A DNA stretch of 7,161 nucleotides from JAUHWS01 sp964571805 (GCA_964571805.1 CAZNDI010000059.1:1-7161); one strand, 5' to 3'. Shown: positions 1 through 6,649, counted from the stretch's first letter. Notes: generated by a model from the sequence alone, not told the origin. Program-made: numbers and translations.

Positions 1-52
1 GAAGATTAAAAAACAGAAGAGTAGAAGAAAACGCAGGAGCCCTTCGAAGGAA

Positions 53-310
53 TTACAAGAGTGAGGCGGGGAGTTGCTCTGTCAGGGTTTGTATTTTTTC
101 CAACGATTCCTTAAAGCGTGCTGGATCTAATCCTAGAGAATCTTTGAGATAGTCGCCAATCCAAATGATTCCGATCACGGGAAGAATCACGACAAAAAAG
201 AAGATCAAGATACTAAAAATCATTCGGACCAAATTGTAGGTTCGCTGTTTTTTTTCGTATTTAAGGAGGAGGTCCACTTTTTCTTCGAGGGTGAGATTTT
301 TTTGTTCCAT
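53..310 (-). CDS. Small single-span membrane protein, function unknown
   Basis: An 85-residue protein I do not recognise. Residues 1-29 are charged and probably helical (a Glu/Lys/Leu-rich stretch, then Lys-Lys-Gln-Arg). Residues 30-51 form one strongly hydrophobic segment rich in Ile, Phe and Val with a central Pro44. Residues 53-85 are amphipathic and helical. Positive charges just before the membrane segment suggest a cytoplasmic N-terminus (positive-inside rule). There is no signal-peptidase site, so a membrane-anchored protein is more likely than a secreted one. The ATG (308-310 on the plus strand) follows an A/T-rich stretch with no Shine-Dalgarno sequence; the stop is TAA. It lies 54 bp downstream of aspS on the same strand, separated by a large palindrome, so co-transcription is possible but not shown. 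It is probably a real gene because its composition is protein-like and no competing frame exists. Confidence 0.72.
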   Translation of the reverse strand: MEQKNLTLEEKVDLLLKYEKKQRTYNLVRMIFSILIFFFVVILPVIGIIWIGDYLKDSLGLDPARFKESLEKIQTLTEQLPASLL

Positions 311-325
311 AAATTTTTTTGATTA

Positions 326-361
326 TTTCGTAGGCGCGCGATTAATCGCGCGCCTACGAAA
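326..361. repeat. Perfect 36-bp GC-rich palindrome between aspS and the small membrane protein gene
   Basis: The two 18-base arms are exact reverse complements about a centre between 343 and 344, with the core GCGCGCGATTAATCGCGCGC. It starts 3 bp beyond the aspS stop codon. As RNA it would form a very stable hairpin, but neither strand has the T-run expected of a rho-independent terminator: on the minus strand it is followed by A-rich sequence. It could stop or protect the 3' end of the aspS transcript. It could also be a REP-like palindrome, a class often dispersed in bacterial genomes. Only one copy is in this window. Confidence 0.85.
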
Positions 362-364
362 GGT

Positions 365-2137
365 CTATTTCTCATTAATCACCTTAACATTTGCCTCTTC
401 CACCTGTTTGTCCGGCATTTTACTTGGAGCGCCCAACATCAAATCCTTTGCCCGTTGATCTTTGGGGAAGGCGATGACTTCACGGATGTTGGGTTCATCG
501 GCAAAAATCATGATCAGGCGGTCGATGCCCCAGGCAATGCCTCCGTGTGGCGGAGCGCCGTAAGTGAAGGCTTCCAGCATGTGGCCAAATCTATTTTCTG
601 CGTCCTCGGGAGTGATTCCCAAGAGTTCAAAAATCTTCCCCTGAAGTTTCTGTTCATGAATCCGAATGCTTCCACCACCGATCTCGCTGCCGTTCAAAAC
701 GATGTCGTGCGCCACACTCCTGGCTTTTTCCGGTTCCGTTTCCAAAAGATGATGGTCTTCGTTCATTGGTCTGGTAAAAGGGTGGTGTTTTGCCACCACA
801 CCCCCGGTTTCCTTGTTTTTTTCAAACATCGGGAATTCGATCACCCAGCATAAGGCAAATACATTTGGGTCTCTCAATTTAAATCGATCCCCGCAGGCTA
901 AGCGAACTTGCCCCAGGGCTTCGCAAGCGGTGTCGTATTCGTCGGCCGTGAAGAAAACTAGATCACCCGCTTTGGCGCCTGTCACCTCCGTAATCGCTTT
1001 CATTTCATCTTCTTTCATAAATTTAGAAAGAGGGGATTTGATGTTCCCGTCCGCTTCGTAAACAAAGTAGGCCAAGCCTTTGGCACCATGTACTTTGGCT
1101 AGGTCGGTCATGTCGTCGATTTCTTTTCGCGTGAACTCGGCCGCACCTTCCACTCGTAACGCTTTGACCACGCCTCCCGATTGCACATTAGAACTGAACA
1201 CGCCGAATTCACTGTCTTTGACGATGTTCGACACGTCCACCAGTTGCATTTCAAAACGGATGTCGGGCTTATCGCTGCCGTAACGGTCCATGGCTTCTTT
1301 CCAGGTGAAAACGGGAAAGGGTTCGGCCTGAAGTTTTTTGTGGGGCGCGAATTTTTTGATCAATTGGATCATCAGTTTTTCGTTGATGGCCATTACGTCT
1401 TTTTGGTCCACGAAACTCATTTCGATGTCCAATTGGGTGAATTCTGGTTGACGATCTCCTCGTTGATCTTCATCCCGGAAGCATCGTGCGATCTGATAAT
1501 AACGGTCAAATCCAGCGACCATCAAAAGTTGCTTGAGTTGTTGAGGACTTTGAGGAAGAACATAAAATTTTCCAGGGTAAATTCTGGAAGGTACTAAATA
1601 TTCTCGACTCCCTTCGGGCGTCCCTTTGATTAAAATGGGGGTTTCTACGTCGATGAAGTTTTGCTCATCCATATAATTGCGAATGGCCATGATCATTTTG
1701 TGGCGTAGGATCAAATTGTTTTTGAGGCGGTCATGACGAAGGTCCAGATAGCGGTATTTTAAGCGTAGTTCCTCATTGGCCACTTTTTCTACATCAATTT
1801 CAAAAGGAGGGGTTTTGGCTTCGTTCAAAATTTCGACTTCGGTGACATACAATTCAATTTCTCCCGTGGATAAGTTTTTATTGTCTTGTCCTTCGATTCG
1901 CTTTCGCACTTCTCCAGTCACTTTTAACACATATTCCGAGCGAATCCCTTCGGCCACTTCAAATCCTTTTTTCACCACATTCGGGTCAAATACAATCTGA
2001 GTCAGTCCGTAACGATCGCGTAAATCAATAAAAATGATCCCGCCGTGATCACGTCGTCGGTGGACCCACCCAGCTAAAGTGACTGATTTTCCGTTATCAG
2101 TTAGGGTTAAATCGTTGCAAGTATGCGTTCGGTGCAT
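365..2137 (-). CDS. aspS: Aspartyl-tRNA synthetase, bacterial type, probably non-discriminating
   Basis: This cytoplasmic class II aminoacyl-tRNA synthetase charges tRNA-Asp with aspartate using ATP. Its 590 residues match the usual bacterial length. In order it shows: an N-terminal OB-fold anticodon-binding domain (about 1-105, with GWVHRRRDHGG at 23-33); the motif 1 region (about 145-170); the flipping-loop region GTPEGSREYLVPSR (172-185); motif 2 (FRDEDQRGDRQPEF, 220-233); a bacterial-type GAD insertion (about 285-425); and motif 3 (GIDRL, 537-541), preceded by GAPPHGG. His31 and Gly83 match the residues reported for the non-discriminating AspRS of Pseudomonas aeruginosa. If so, it would also charge tRNA-Asn with Asp for later amidation by GatCAB. 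The N-terminus MHRTHTC is the family-typical start, which fixes the ATG. No Shine-Dalgarno sequence is visible; the stop is TAG. The gene looks somewhat more GC-rich than the region to its right. Confidence 0.98.
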   Translation of the reverse strand: MHRTHTCNDLTLTDNGKSVTLAGWVHRRRDHGGIIFIDLRDRYGLTQIVFDPNVVKKGFEVAEGIRSEYVLKVTGEVRKRIEGQDNKNLSTGEIELYVTEVEILNEAKTPPFEIDVEKVANEELRLKYRYLDLRHDRLKNNLILRHKMIMAIRNYMDEQNFIDVETPILIKGTPEGSREYLVPSRIYPGKFYVLPQSPQQLKQLLMVAGFDRYYQIARCFRDEDQRGDRQPEFTQLDIEMSFVDQKDVMAINEKLMIQLIKKFAPHKKLQAEPFPVFTWKEAMDRYGSDKPDIRFEMQLVDVSNIVKDSEFGVFSSNVQSGGVVKALRVEGAAEFTRKEIDDMTDLAKVHGAKGLAYFVYEADGNIKSPLSKFMKEDEMKAITEVTGAKAGDLVFFTADEYDTACEALGQVRLACGDRFKLRDPNVFALCWVIEFPMFEKNKETGGVVAKHHPFTRPMNEDHHLLETEPEKARSVAHDIVLNGSEIGGGSIRIHEQKLQGKIFELLGITPEDAENRFGHMLEAFTYGAPPHGGIAWGIDRLIMIFADEPNIREVIAFPKDQRAKDLMLGAPSKMPDKQVEEANVKVINEK

Positions 2138-2190
2138 GGGATTTTTGAGGATAAAAAAATAAGCTGGTTCGAGAAATACTCTATCACTAT

Positions 2191-2219
2191 TTTGTACGTG
2201 AGGCCAAATTTTGCCGCAA
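2191..2219 (-). promoter_or_regulatory. Weak candidate promoter for aspS
   Basis: Read on the minus strand, TTGCGG (plus 2214-2219) and TACAAA (plus 2191-2196) are separated by 17 bp. This fits sigma-70 geometry, but each hexamer matches the consensus only partly. The start of transcription would lie roughly 45 bp before the aspS ATG. AT-rich DNA gives such matches by chance, so this is tentative. Confidence 0.3.
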
Positions 2220-2230
2220 CGTAAATGCTT

Positions 2231-2252
2231 TCTGACAATCCTCTGACAATCC
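2231..2252. repeat. Tandem duplication of an 11-bp unit (TCTGACAATCC x2)
   Basis: Two exact, abutting copies, 2231-2241 and 2242-2252. Each contains a G-n-CAA half-site of the dyad motif found in this window. The second copy is the left arm of the motif at 2243-2261. The 11-bp period puts both half-sites on the same face of the helix, as expected for cooperative protein binding. The copy upstream of the TrmB-like gene has the same extra half-site at the same 11-bp distance (5974-5978 and 5985-5989). Confidence 0.8.
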
Positions 2253-2278
2253 GTTGTTGCCTCATAAAACTTGCTAAA
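2243..2278 (+). promoter_or_regulatory. Conserved intergenic block, copy A (dyad motif plus downstream GCTaAA)
   Basis: The first 19 bases read CTGACAATCCGTTGTTGCC and contain G-n-CAA-N7-TTG-n-C. At offset 30 from the start of the block comes GCTAAA, against GCTTA in copies B and C. Copy A matches copy C at 26 of 36 positions and copy B at 24 of 36. It lies 52 bp upstream of the TTG start at 2330 and points the same way relative to its gene as copies B and C. It may be a promoter with a TTGnCn -35-like element, a regulator-binding site, or both. Confidence 0.6.
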
Positions 2279-2329
2279 AAATTAAAAATATATTAAAATA
2301 ATCTACCTAATCCTATAAATTACTATTAT

Positions 2330-3031
2330 TTGCCACGCCGAGAAAAAATCGAATACAGAAAAATACCCTTTGGACAGGTTGCTGGTCCACTTTTAAGTAA
2401 TTTTAGCCCTGCTTTAGCCTTGGCTGATCTCATAAAAGCTTATGGAGCATTGATGGATTCTAAGGAAAAGGCAGAACACGTTTGTCATATTCGTTATTTG
2501 ATGGGAAGGGCTTTGGAGGAGCGGGGAGGGGGAAAAATTTTTCTGGATTTAGAAATATACAGAGCGGTAATGGCTTTTGGTAAAGCGCCTGATGCTAATG
2601 GAAGTGTCCCTCTTCATTGCAGGCAACAAGTCAGGCGGATTTTAGGGGAATGGCTGAGTCATGGGAGTCAAGAGGAGTGGGGAGAGGTTCAAACGAGGAT
2701 GGACGAACCCTTTTGCGCAGATTATCTACTAGCTGATCTTTTTAAGGCTTTAAATGATGAACGCGCTTTAAACAAGTCAAGGCGGGCAATTTATCATGCT
2801 ATAGAAATAGGAAATGAGGAAGCACTAAAATCAGCTTTGTTTGAATATGCAGCGGATTACCAGGGAATTCCAGAAGATGAAAAGTTAACAAATATCACAA
2901 ATGCTGAATTGGAATGGGCTATGGATCGGATCTGGCATTCCATGCGACATCCTATTATTCCTGCCACTTGGTATATTTTCAGGCAATATGCCCTTCCTGC
3001 CCTTAGAGAGCAGCCCTTCACCTTCATATAA
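2330..3031 (+). CDS. Protein of unknown function, TTG start
   Basis: A 233-residue protein I do not recognise. It looks soluble and largely helical: there are no membrane segments or signal peptide, and Leu/Ala/Glu-rich helices run through about residues 25-60, 120-185 and 195-225. The proposed start is TTG (2330), giving an N-terminus MPRREKIEY; the next in-frame ATG is at 2453 and would remove apparently coding sequence. The upstream sequence ACTATTATTTGCC nearly matches ACTATTATTTACC directly before the ATG at 6906. The equivalent of that ATG here is ACG (2335-2337), which is in another frame. No Shine-Dalgarno sequence is visible. The stop is TAA, 14 bp before the ATG of the next gene. 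Both genes may be one operon under copy A of the conserved block, or two halves of one reading frame. Confidence 0.72.
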   Translation: MPRREKIEYRKIPFGQVAGPLLSNFSPALALADLIKAYGALMDSKEKAEHVCHIRYLMGRALEERGGGKIFLDLEIYRAVMAFGKAPDANGSVPLHCRQQVRRILGEWLSHGSQEEWGEVQTRMDEPFCADYLLADLFKALNDERALNKSRRAIYHAIEIGNEEALKSALFEYAADYQGIPEDEKLTNITNAELEWAMDRIWHSMRHPIIPATWYIFRQYALPALREQPFTFI

Positions 3032-3045
3032 TCATATTTTTTTTG

Positions 3046-5136
3046 ATGAGAATACCCTATCTTGCAGACCCCGACCGGATTTATGGTATTACCTTGGATT
3101 ATGCGCCTTTCGGTTTAATTCCTATTTTGCCAGATCGTCAAGAAACCACTCAAGGAGAAAGGAATTTTTATTATTTCTATTTGAATGATGGGCGTAAAGG
3201 TCAGCCAAGAGTGGCTATTCCTGCTAACTACACAGATGCTGAAGGCAATGAAAGTGAATTGTTATTGGATCCAAACCAAGATGAGATTTTCTTTTTGCAG
3301 CGTGATAAACTCGCTATTGCCAAAGATCCTAAAAATAGAAATGGGCAACGAGAGGTGTTTTTAGTGGATATTTTTAGGTCTACAGATCCCACCTCCTTCT
3401 TAGCGCCATCTTTCGTTCATCAAATAGGTTTGGGGGCGAGGAGAAAGTTGACTTCACTCTTTGAGCCTGGAAATTTATCCGGAATTCAAAGAAGTCGCCT
3501 GGAGGCGGAAGCTCGAGCGCCTTTGGATCAGCCTCGCGATTTTGCTTTGGCGGTGGTCAAGCCTTGGTCTGTTGATTCCTTCGTTAGCAGGAAAACGGGA
3601 GAGCTTGAGAAGGGGTGGCAGGAAAGAAAAAAACTTTTACTAGATCCTTTGGCTTTAAAAAGAGCTATTTTAGCGGATCTTCCTCGTCAAATTCGGGACA
3701 CCCTCTATTTCTCTCCAGATTTTAATTTGAAAGCCCTTTTTTGGTTTGTCAGCTACTATCATCACTTGGGTGGAGACCAAAGAGAGGTTTTAGATGAAAA
3801 TTATCATTTGGCTCGGAGCCATTTTTCCTCACTTATTAAAGGATTTATGCCGGGTCAATCGATGAGAGATGATCATTTAGGAGGGGCAACTTTTATTCAG
3901 GCGTTTCAAGCCTCCGATCAAGATTCTACTTTGCCTGCTAAAGTGAATGAAATGATATCAGCAGACCCCGTTTATGGCGCAAGAGTTTTACAGCACTATT
4001 ATCAATTGAATGCCTTAGAAAAAACATTTGAAGATGGTCATTCAAGAAGAATATTAGAATTGTTTGGATTGCGTAACGATTATATGAGGCATGATTATTT
4101 TTTAAGAGCCTTTCAAAGGAAGGTGGATCTAAAAATTTTCAAACAAGGATTAGAAAAACGAACCACCCTTTTTCTTAAGTTGGCTGCCCAAAAGGAGATC
4201 AATTTACAGGAATTGATTAAGCAATTTGAGGTAGATCAAGAATTGTGGGGTTGCTTACTTCAGGCGATTGGTTTCAAATTGGATTTAACCAATTTAGCTG
4301 AGGATGCAGAGGAGCTGAGCCTTTTGCTTGAAGGCACAAAGGTTAATGTTTTCAAGGGCGGGCCAACCATGATTAAGAACAAGGAAGAGATGACAAACTC
4401 TGATAATTATTTAAATGAGAATATTTTTAGCTTAAAGGATTATCATCAACTGGTTCAATATATCCGTGAAACTTACAAAGATCATGCTCCTACCTATGGA
4501 GAGTTTCTTATTCGAGGTATAGGGCGGGATATGTCAGATCCGGAAACGACTTTTTACACGCTCAAAAATGGCAACACATTGGTGGGCACAATTAAAGTTA
4601 AGCCTTATATGAAAAATGGAAAATTGGTTCCGAATACCTACTATATAGGCACACTTTATGTGGCCCCGGAATATCGGCAGAAATTTGACATTGGATCGAT
4701 GCTAGATCGCTTTGCTAAAGCAAATCTACCTCCCGGTAGTCGAACTGTAGCTCACGTCTCGCTAGGTAATATGACTTCAGAAAGGCATTTTAATCAAGAA
4801 ATTTGTGTGGGGATAGAGGTTGAGGAGGAGGAAGATTTGGAGGGTAAAACGGGGGATTTGATTTTAATGGCTTCTGATGGAAGGGGGCAATATACCTCAA
4901 AAGATTTACCTAAGCTTGAACTTAAAAGAATGGCCTCAGGAGAAATGTCTCTTCCAAAGGATATCTATGTCTTTAAGACTGATTCTAGCGCCGAAAATCA
5001 AGGAGAGTATTCCCTTTTATTAAGGCAAAACTTTGAGCAGGGCAGGGATTTGACAGGCGTTTTTTATGGTATGAATGAGGGAAAGCGACATCGCCAAGAA
5101 ACCTATGTGGTTTTTGAGACAAAAAAAGCTGGCTAA
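3046..5136 (+). CDS. Large protein with a C-terminal GNAT acetyltransferase-like domain
   Basis: A 696-residue protein. The first 450 residues match no family I can name: about 1-110 look beta-rich, about 140-450 mostly helical, and no membrane span or signal peptide is seen. About 455-600 resembles a GNAT N-acetyltransferase fold: a strand with NGNTLVGTIKVKP (505-517), then YYIGTLYVAPEYRQKFDIGS (532-551), the usual beta4-alpha3 acetyl-CoA-binding region. The Q/R-x-x-G-x-G/A loop reads Q545-K-F-D548-I-G550, so the first glycine is Asp and activity is uncertain. A tail of about 95 residues follows. The acceptor substrate cannot be predicted. The ATG at 3046 is preferred; an in-frame TTG at 3043 would add one residue. 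No Shine-Dalgarno sequence is present. The stop TAA overlaps the convergent TrmB-like gene by 4 bp. Confidence 0.8.
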   Translation: MRIPYLADPDRIYGITLDYAPFGLIPILPDRQETTQGERNFYYFYLNDGRKGQPRVAIPANYTDAEGNESELLLDPNQDEIFFLQRDKLAIAKDPKNRNGQREVFLVDIFRSTDPTSFLAPSFVHQIGLGARRKLTSLFEPGNLSGIQRSRLEAEARAPLDQPRDFALAVVKPWSVDSFVSRKTGELEKGWQERKKLLLDPLALKRAILADLPRQIRDTLYFSPDFNLKALFWFVSYYHHLGGDQREVLDENYHLARSHFSSLIKGFMPGQSMRDDHLGGATFIQAFQASDQDSTLPAKVNEMISADPVYGARVLQHYYQLNALEKTFEDGHSRRILELFGLRNDYMRHDYFLRAFQRKVDLKIFKQGLEKRTTLFLKLAAQKEINLQELIKQFEVDQELWGCLLQAIGFKLDLTNLAEDAEELSLLLEGTKVNVFKGGPTMIKNKEEMTNSDNYLNENIFSLKDYHQLVQYIRETYKDHAPTYGEFLIRGIGRDMSDPETTFYTLKNGNTLVGTIKVKPYMKNGKLVPNTYYIGTLYVAPEYRQKFDIGSMLDRFAKANLPPGSRTVAHVSLGNMTSERHFNQEICVGIEVEEEEDLEGKTGDLILMASDGRGQYTSKDLPKLELKRMASGEMSLPKDIYVFKTDSSAENQGEYSLLLRQNFEQGRDLTGVFYGMNEGKRHRQETYVVFETKKAG

Positions 5137-5924
5137 ATTTCCACCTTTTCATAGGCTTTATTGGCCTTTAGCTTGCGAGCAAAATTCCAAGCCATTTTAA
5201 AGATGGAAAATTGGGTTTTGTTGATGAAAGAGTTTTCAATGATGACCCCCATCATATTAGGTTTTGAGGTGTAAAAAGCTATCTTATCTCCATAAATATG
5301 GTAGCAGATGTCAAAGGGGAATTCTTTATAAGGAACCAAGAGGCTGATTCGGTTCATTTCTAGATCTCTTTTTTGATAATCTCTTGTGTCCTGATCATCA
5401 GTAAAAAGGAGCCATGCAGGAAAATGAAGTCGTTTGCGCTCTGGGATATAAAACTCTTTTAAATACTTACCTAGTTCTGGATCCATGCCTTCATCCCAAT
5501 AAAGGCAGCCATAAAGAGGTTTTCTTTCCGCTAGAACATCATTAAACATTTGAATGAGGCCTTCATCCCCCTCAAAAAACCTGACTTTAGGCAAATTCAA
5601 ATCTTCTCGAAAAAGATCTTTTAGACTCCCCATCATTCGATTCAAGCCATCTTCTTTTTTTTCAAAAAGTTTTTTTTCTTTGGCCAGTAAACTATAGAGC
5701 TGATTAGGGTCTTTGGCCGTATAGAAGAAGGTATTATTTTTACTTTGTCCTAAGATCAAACCCTTCTTTTCTAATTGTTCACAGGTGTATTTGGCCGTCG
5801 AGCGAGGGATCTTGAGGCGTAATCCAATCGTTGAAGCAGGCACGGTGCCGAGAGGTAAAATAGCAAGGTAGACTTTAGTTTCTGTATCACTTAGACCTAG
5901 GGCTGTGAGGGTGGTTTGTAGCAT
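5133..5924 (-). CDS. TrmB-family-like winged-helix transcriptional regulator
   Basis: A 263-residue cytoplasmic DNA-binding protein. Residues 5-70 form a winged helix typical of the TrmB/PF01978 group: LGLSDTETKVYLAIL (9-23), a helix-turn-helix with the recognition helix about 40-53 (PRSTAKYTCEQLEKKG from 40), then a wing at 57-70. A charged, coiled-coil-like helix (about 79-104) probably makes the dimer. The C-terminal domain (about 112-263, starting PKVRFFEGDEGLIQMF) resembles the effector half of such regulators, but I cannot name its ligand; sugar binding, known for archaeal TrmB, should not be assumed. The ATG at 5922-5924 is supported by the family-like N-terminus and a good promoter about 27 bp upstream. 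Dyad copy D lies just upstream of that promoter, so autoregulation is plausible. The stop TAG shares bases with the convergent gene's stop. Confidence 0.85.
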   Translation of the reverse strand: MLQTTLTALGLSDTETKVYLAILPLGTVPASTIGLRLKIPRSTAKYTCEQLEKKGLILGQSKNNTFFYTAKDPNQLYSLLAKEKKLFEKKEDGLNRMMGSLKDLFREDLNLPKVRFFEGDEGLIQMFNDVLAERKPLYGCLYWDEGMDPELGKYLKEFYIPERKRLHFPAWLLFTDDQDTRDYQKRDLEMNRISLLVPYKEFPFDICYHIYGDKIAFYTSKPNMMGVIIENSFINKTQFSIFKMAWNFARKLKANKAYEKVEI

Positions 5925-5950
5925 GGCGGAGGGCGAATTAAATGGAGATT

Positions 5951-5978
5951 ATTATAAGGCACACTTGCTCAAAGTCAA
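5951..5978 (-). promoter_or_regulatory. Sigma-70-type promoter of the TrmB-like gene
   Basis: On the minus strand, TTGACT (plus 5973-5978) and a perfect TATAAT (plus 5951-5956) are 16 bp apart. Transcription would begin near 5944, giving a leader of about 20 bases with no Shine-Dalgarno sequence. The extra half-site GTCAA (5974-5978) overlaps the -35 hexamer, and dyad copy D (5983-6001) abuts it, a position suited to control by a bound protein. Confidence 0.72.
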
Positions 5979-5982
5979 TTAA

Positions 5983-6001
5983 CTGTCAATCTATGGTTGA
6001 C
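5983..6001. promoter_or_regulatory. Dyad motif, copy D (candidate operator)
   Basis: The sequence CTGTCAATCTATGGTTGAC extends to TGTCAA-N7-TTGACA (5984-6002), the most symmetrical of the four copies. Thirteen of its 19 positions are invariant in all four. It sits immediately upstream of the -35 box of the TrmB-like gene. It lacks the downstream GCTTA element of copies A to C, so it looks more like a binding site than a full copy of their block. Its TTGACA could also be a plus-strand -35 box, but no good -10 follows at 17 bp. Confidence 0.55.
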
Positions 6002-6074
6002 ACATAATATGTTTATGAATCAATGTTTTGTGGGTATTTAAAATACTATCGACAAGGTTGAGCCGTTTTCATAC

Positions 6075-6099
6075 CTCGATTTAATTTATTTAAATCGAG
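6075..6099. repeat. Hairpin with 10-bp arms and 5-nt loop
   Basis: CTCGATTTAA (6075-6084) and TTAAATCGAG (6090-6099) are exact reverse complements around TTTAT. No T-run follows on either strand, so it is not a standard terminator. It lies 8 bp upstream of conserved block B and could be an operator or an RNA structure on a transcript from further upstream. Role unknown. Confidence 0.7.
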
Positions 6100-6107
6100 C
6101 GTAAAAC

Positions 6108-6143
6108 CTGTCAAACCCTTGTTGGCTGTTAATTTTGGCTTAT
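6108..6143 (+). promoter_or_regulatory. Conserved intergenic block, copy B
   Basis: It begins CTGTCAAACCCTTGTTGGC, with the dyad G-n-CAA-N7-TTG-n-C, and carries TTTTGGCTTA near its end. It matches copy C at 29 of 36 positions without gaps. The block begins 167 bp before the ATG at 6275; copy C begins 159 bp before the ATG at 6906. This gives both genes similar long leaders if the block is the promoter. Confidence 0.65.
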
Positions 6144-6247
6144 TTAAGTTAATTTAAGCTGTATTGAGGATGGAATTGAATCCCATGGCTATGCAGGGAT
6201 AATTTTGGGCTTTAAGATTGTTTTTGATGTTAAAAACATCTCTCAAA

Positions 6248-6260
6248 AATATTTATTCAT
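6248..6260 (+). promoter_or_regulatory. Conserved leader box AATATTTATTCAT, copy 1
   Basis: This 13-bp sequence is identical to 6879-6891, and in both places the box starts exactly 27 bp before an ATG (6275 and 6906). The match decides the start of the gene at 6275 over the upstream in-frame TTG (6218) and ATG (6227). It may aid translation initiation in the absence of a Shine-Dalgarno sequence. TATAAA (6266-6271) lies between the box and the ATG. Confidence 0.6.
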
Positions 6261-6274
6261 TAACTTATAAAAAT

Positions 6275-6649
6275 ATGTCCTTCATGTCCGGTTTAAAGCT
6301 CGCAGCAAAATTATACGGAGAATTGAGTGCCGATGGTGATGAAATTTCTAAGCTGGCTGAAATGCAGCAAACCATTGAAACAGCTTCTACTCCGGAGCAA
6401 ATGGTAGAAGGGGCTCGGAATCAAGCGGAAGATACTCTTTCAGAAAAAATTGCCTTCCTAATGCAAGCTATTGAAATAGCTCGTCAAGAAATTCTATCTC
6501 TAGATTTTATCGATTCAGGTTTTAATGCCCAAGAAATTCCTGGCCTAACTCCTCAATATGTTCTTGGGGGAATGGATGAGTCAAAACAAGAAGAACAGTC
6601 TGTTACATTCGGCTTTGAATACGATGAAGAAAGTTTAGCGGCAGCATAA
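6275..6649 (+). CDS. Acidic 124-residue protein of unknown function
   Basis: I do not recognise this protein. From the ATG at 6275 it reads MSFMSGLKLAAKLYGEL, an amphipathic helix, then a Glu/Gln/Ala-rich helical region (about 15-75) that could form a coiled coil. A Pro/Gly-containing linker follows (about 85-100), then an acidic tail rich in Glu and ending in three alanines. There is no signal peptide or membrane span. An upstream in-frame ATG (6227) and TTG (6218) would add 16 or 19 residues. The 6275 start is preferred because the conserved box AATATTTATTCAT lies at the same 27-bp distance as in the next gene. ATG 6284 is also possible. The gene has its own upstream block (copy B) and a downstream terminator, so it appears monocistronic. 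Stop TAA. Confidence 0.72.
   Translation: MSFMSGLKLAAKLYGELSADGDEISKLAEMQQTIETASTPEQMVEGARNQAEDTLSEKIAFLMQAIEIARQEILSLDFIDSGFNAQEIPGLTPQYVLGGMDESKQEEQSVTFGFEYDEESLAAA

Larger units (their letters stand above)
5925..6274. other. 350-bp AT-rich divergent intergenic region
   Basis: It lies between the minus-strand TrmB-like gene and the plus-strand gene at 6275. It holds, from left to right, the TrmB-like gene's promoter, dyad copy D, a 10-bp-stem hairpin (6075-6099), conserved block B (6108-6143) and the gene's leader with the hairpin GATGTT-AAA-AACATC (6226-6240). I see no tRNA and no convincing coding sequence; the few short ATG frames are about ten codons long. Confidence 0.7.

Noticed and set aside
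41..50. CCTTCGAAGG palindrome just beyond the first gene, as a terminator
   Set aside because: At most a 3-bp stem can form in RNA with a 4-base loop, and the T-rich stretches on the minus strand are too far away.
455..2000. Several open frames of 67-138 codons on the plus strand inside aspS (455-853, 813-1061, 1080-1283, 1181-1597, 1776-2000)
   Set aside because: They are antisense to the well-supported aspS, have no recognisable motifs or initiation signals, and read like the complement of its codon pattern.
2901..3188. 95-codon plus-strand frame bridging the two unknown genes
   Set aside because: It overlaps both genes in a third frame and its residues look non-natural (Pro/Ser/Arg-rich out-of-frame sequence). 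It would matter only if a +1 shift joined the genes, but the needed downstream frame is the other one.
3461..3643. 60-codon plus-strand frame inside the GNAT-like gene
   Set aside because: An out-of-frame shadow inside a long, convincing coding sequence.
365..5136. Recoded UGA (glycine) as in Gracilibacteria
   Set aside because: The 590-codon aspS and 696-codon GNAT-like gene contain no in-frame TGA, whereas recoding lineages use it often.
6009..6041. 10-codon frame and a possible plus-strand promoter TTGACA (5997-6002)
   Set aside because: The peptide is too short to support, and no acceptable -10 lies at 16-18 bp; TTGACA is better explained as the right arm of dyad copy D.
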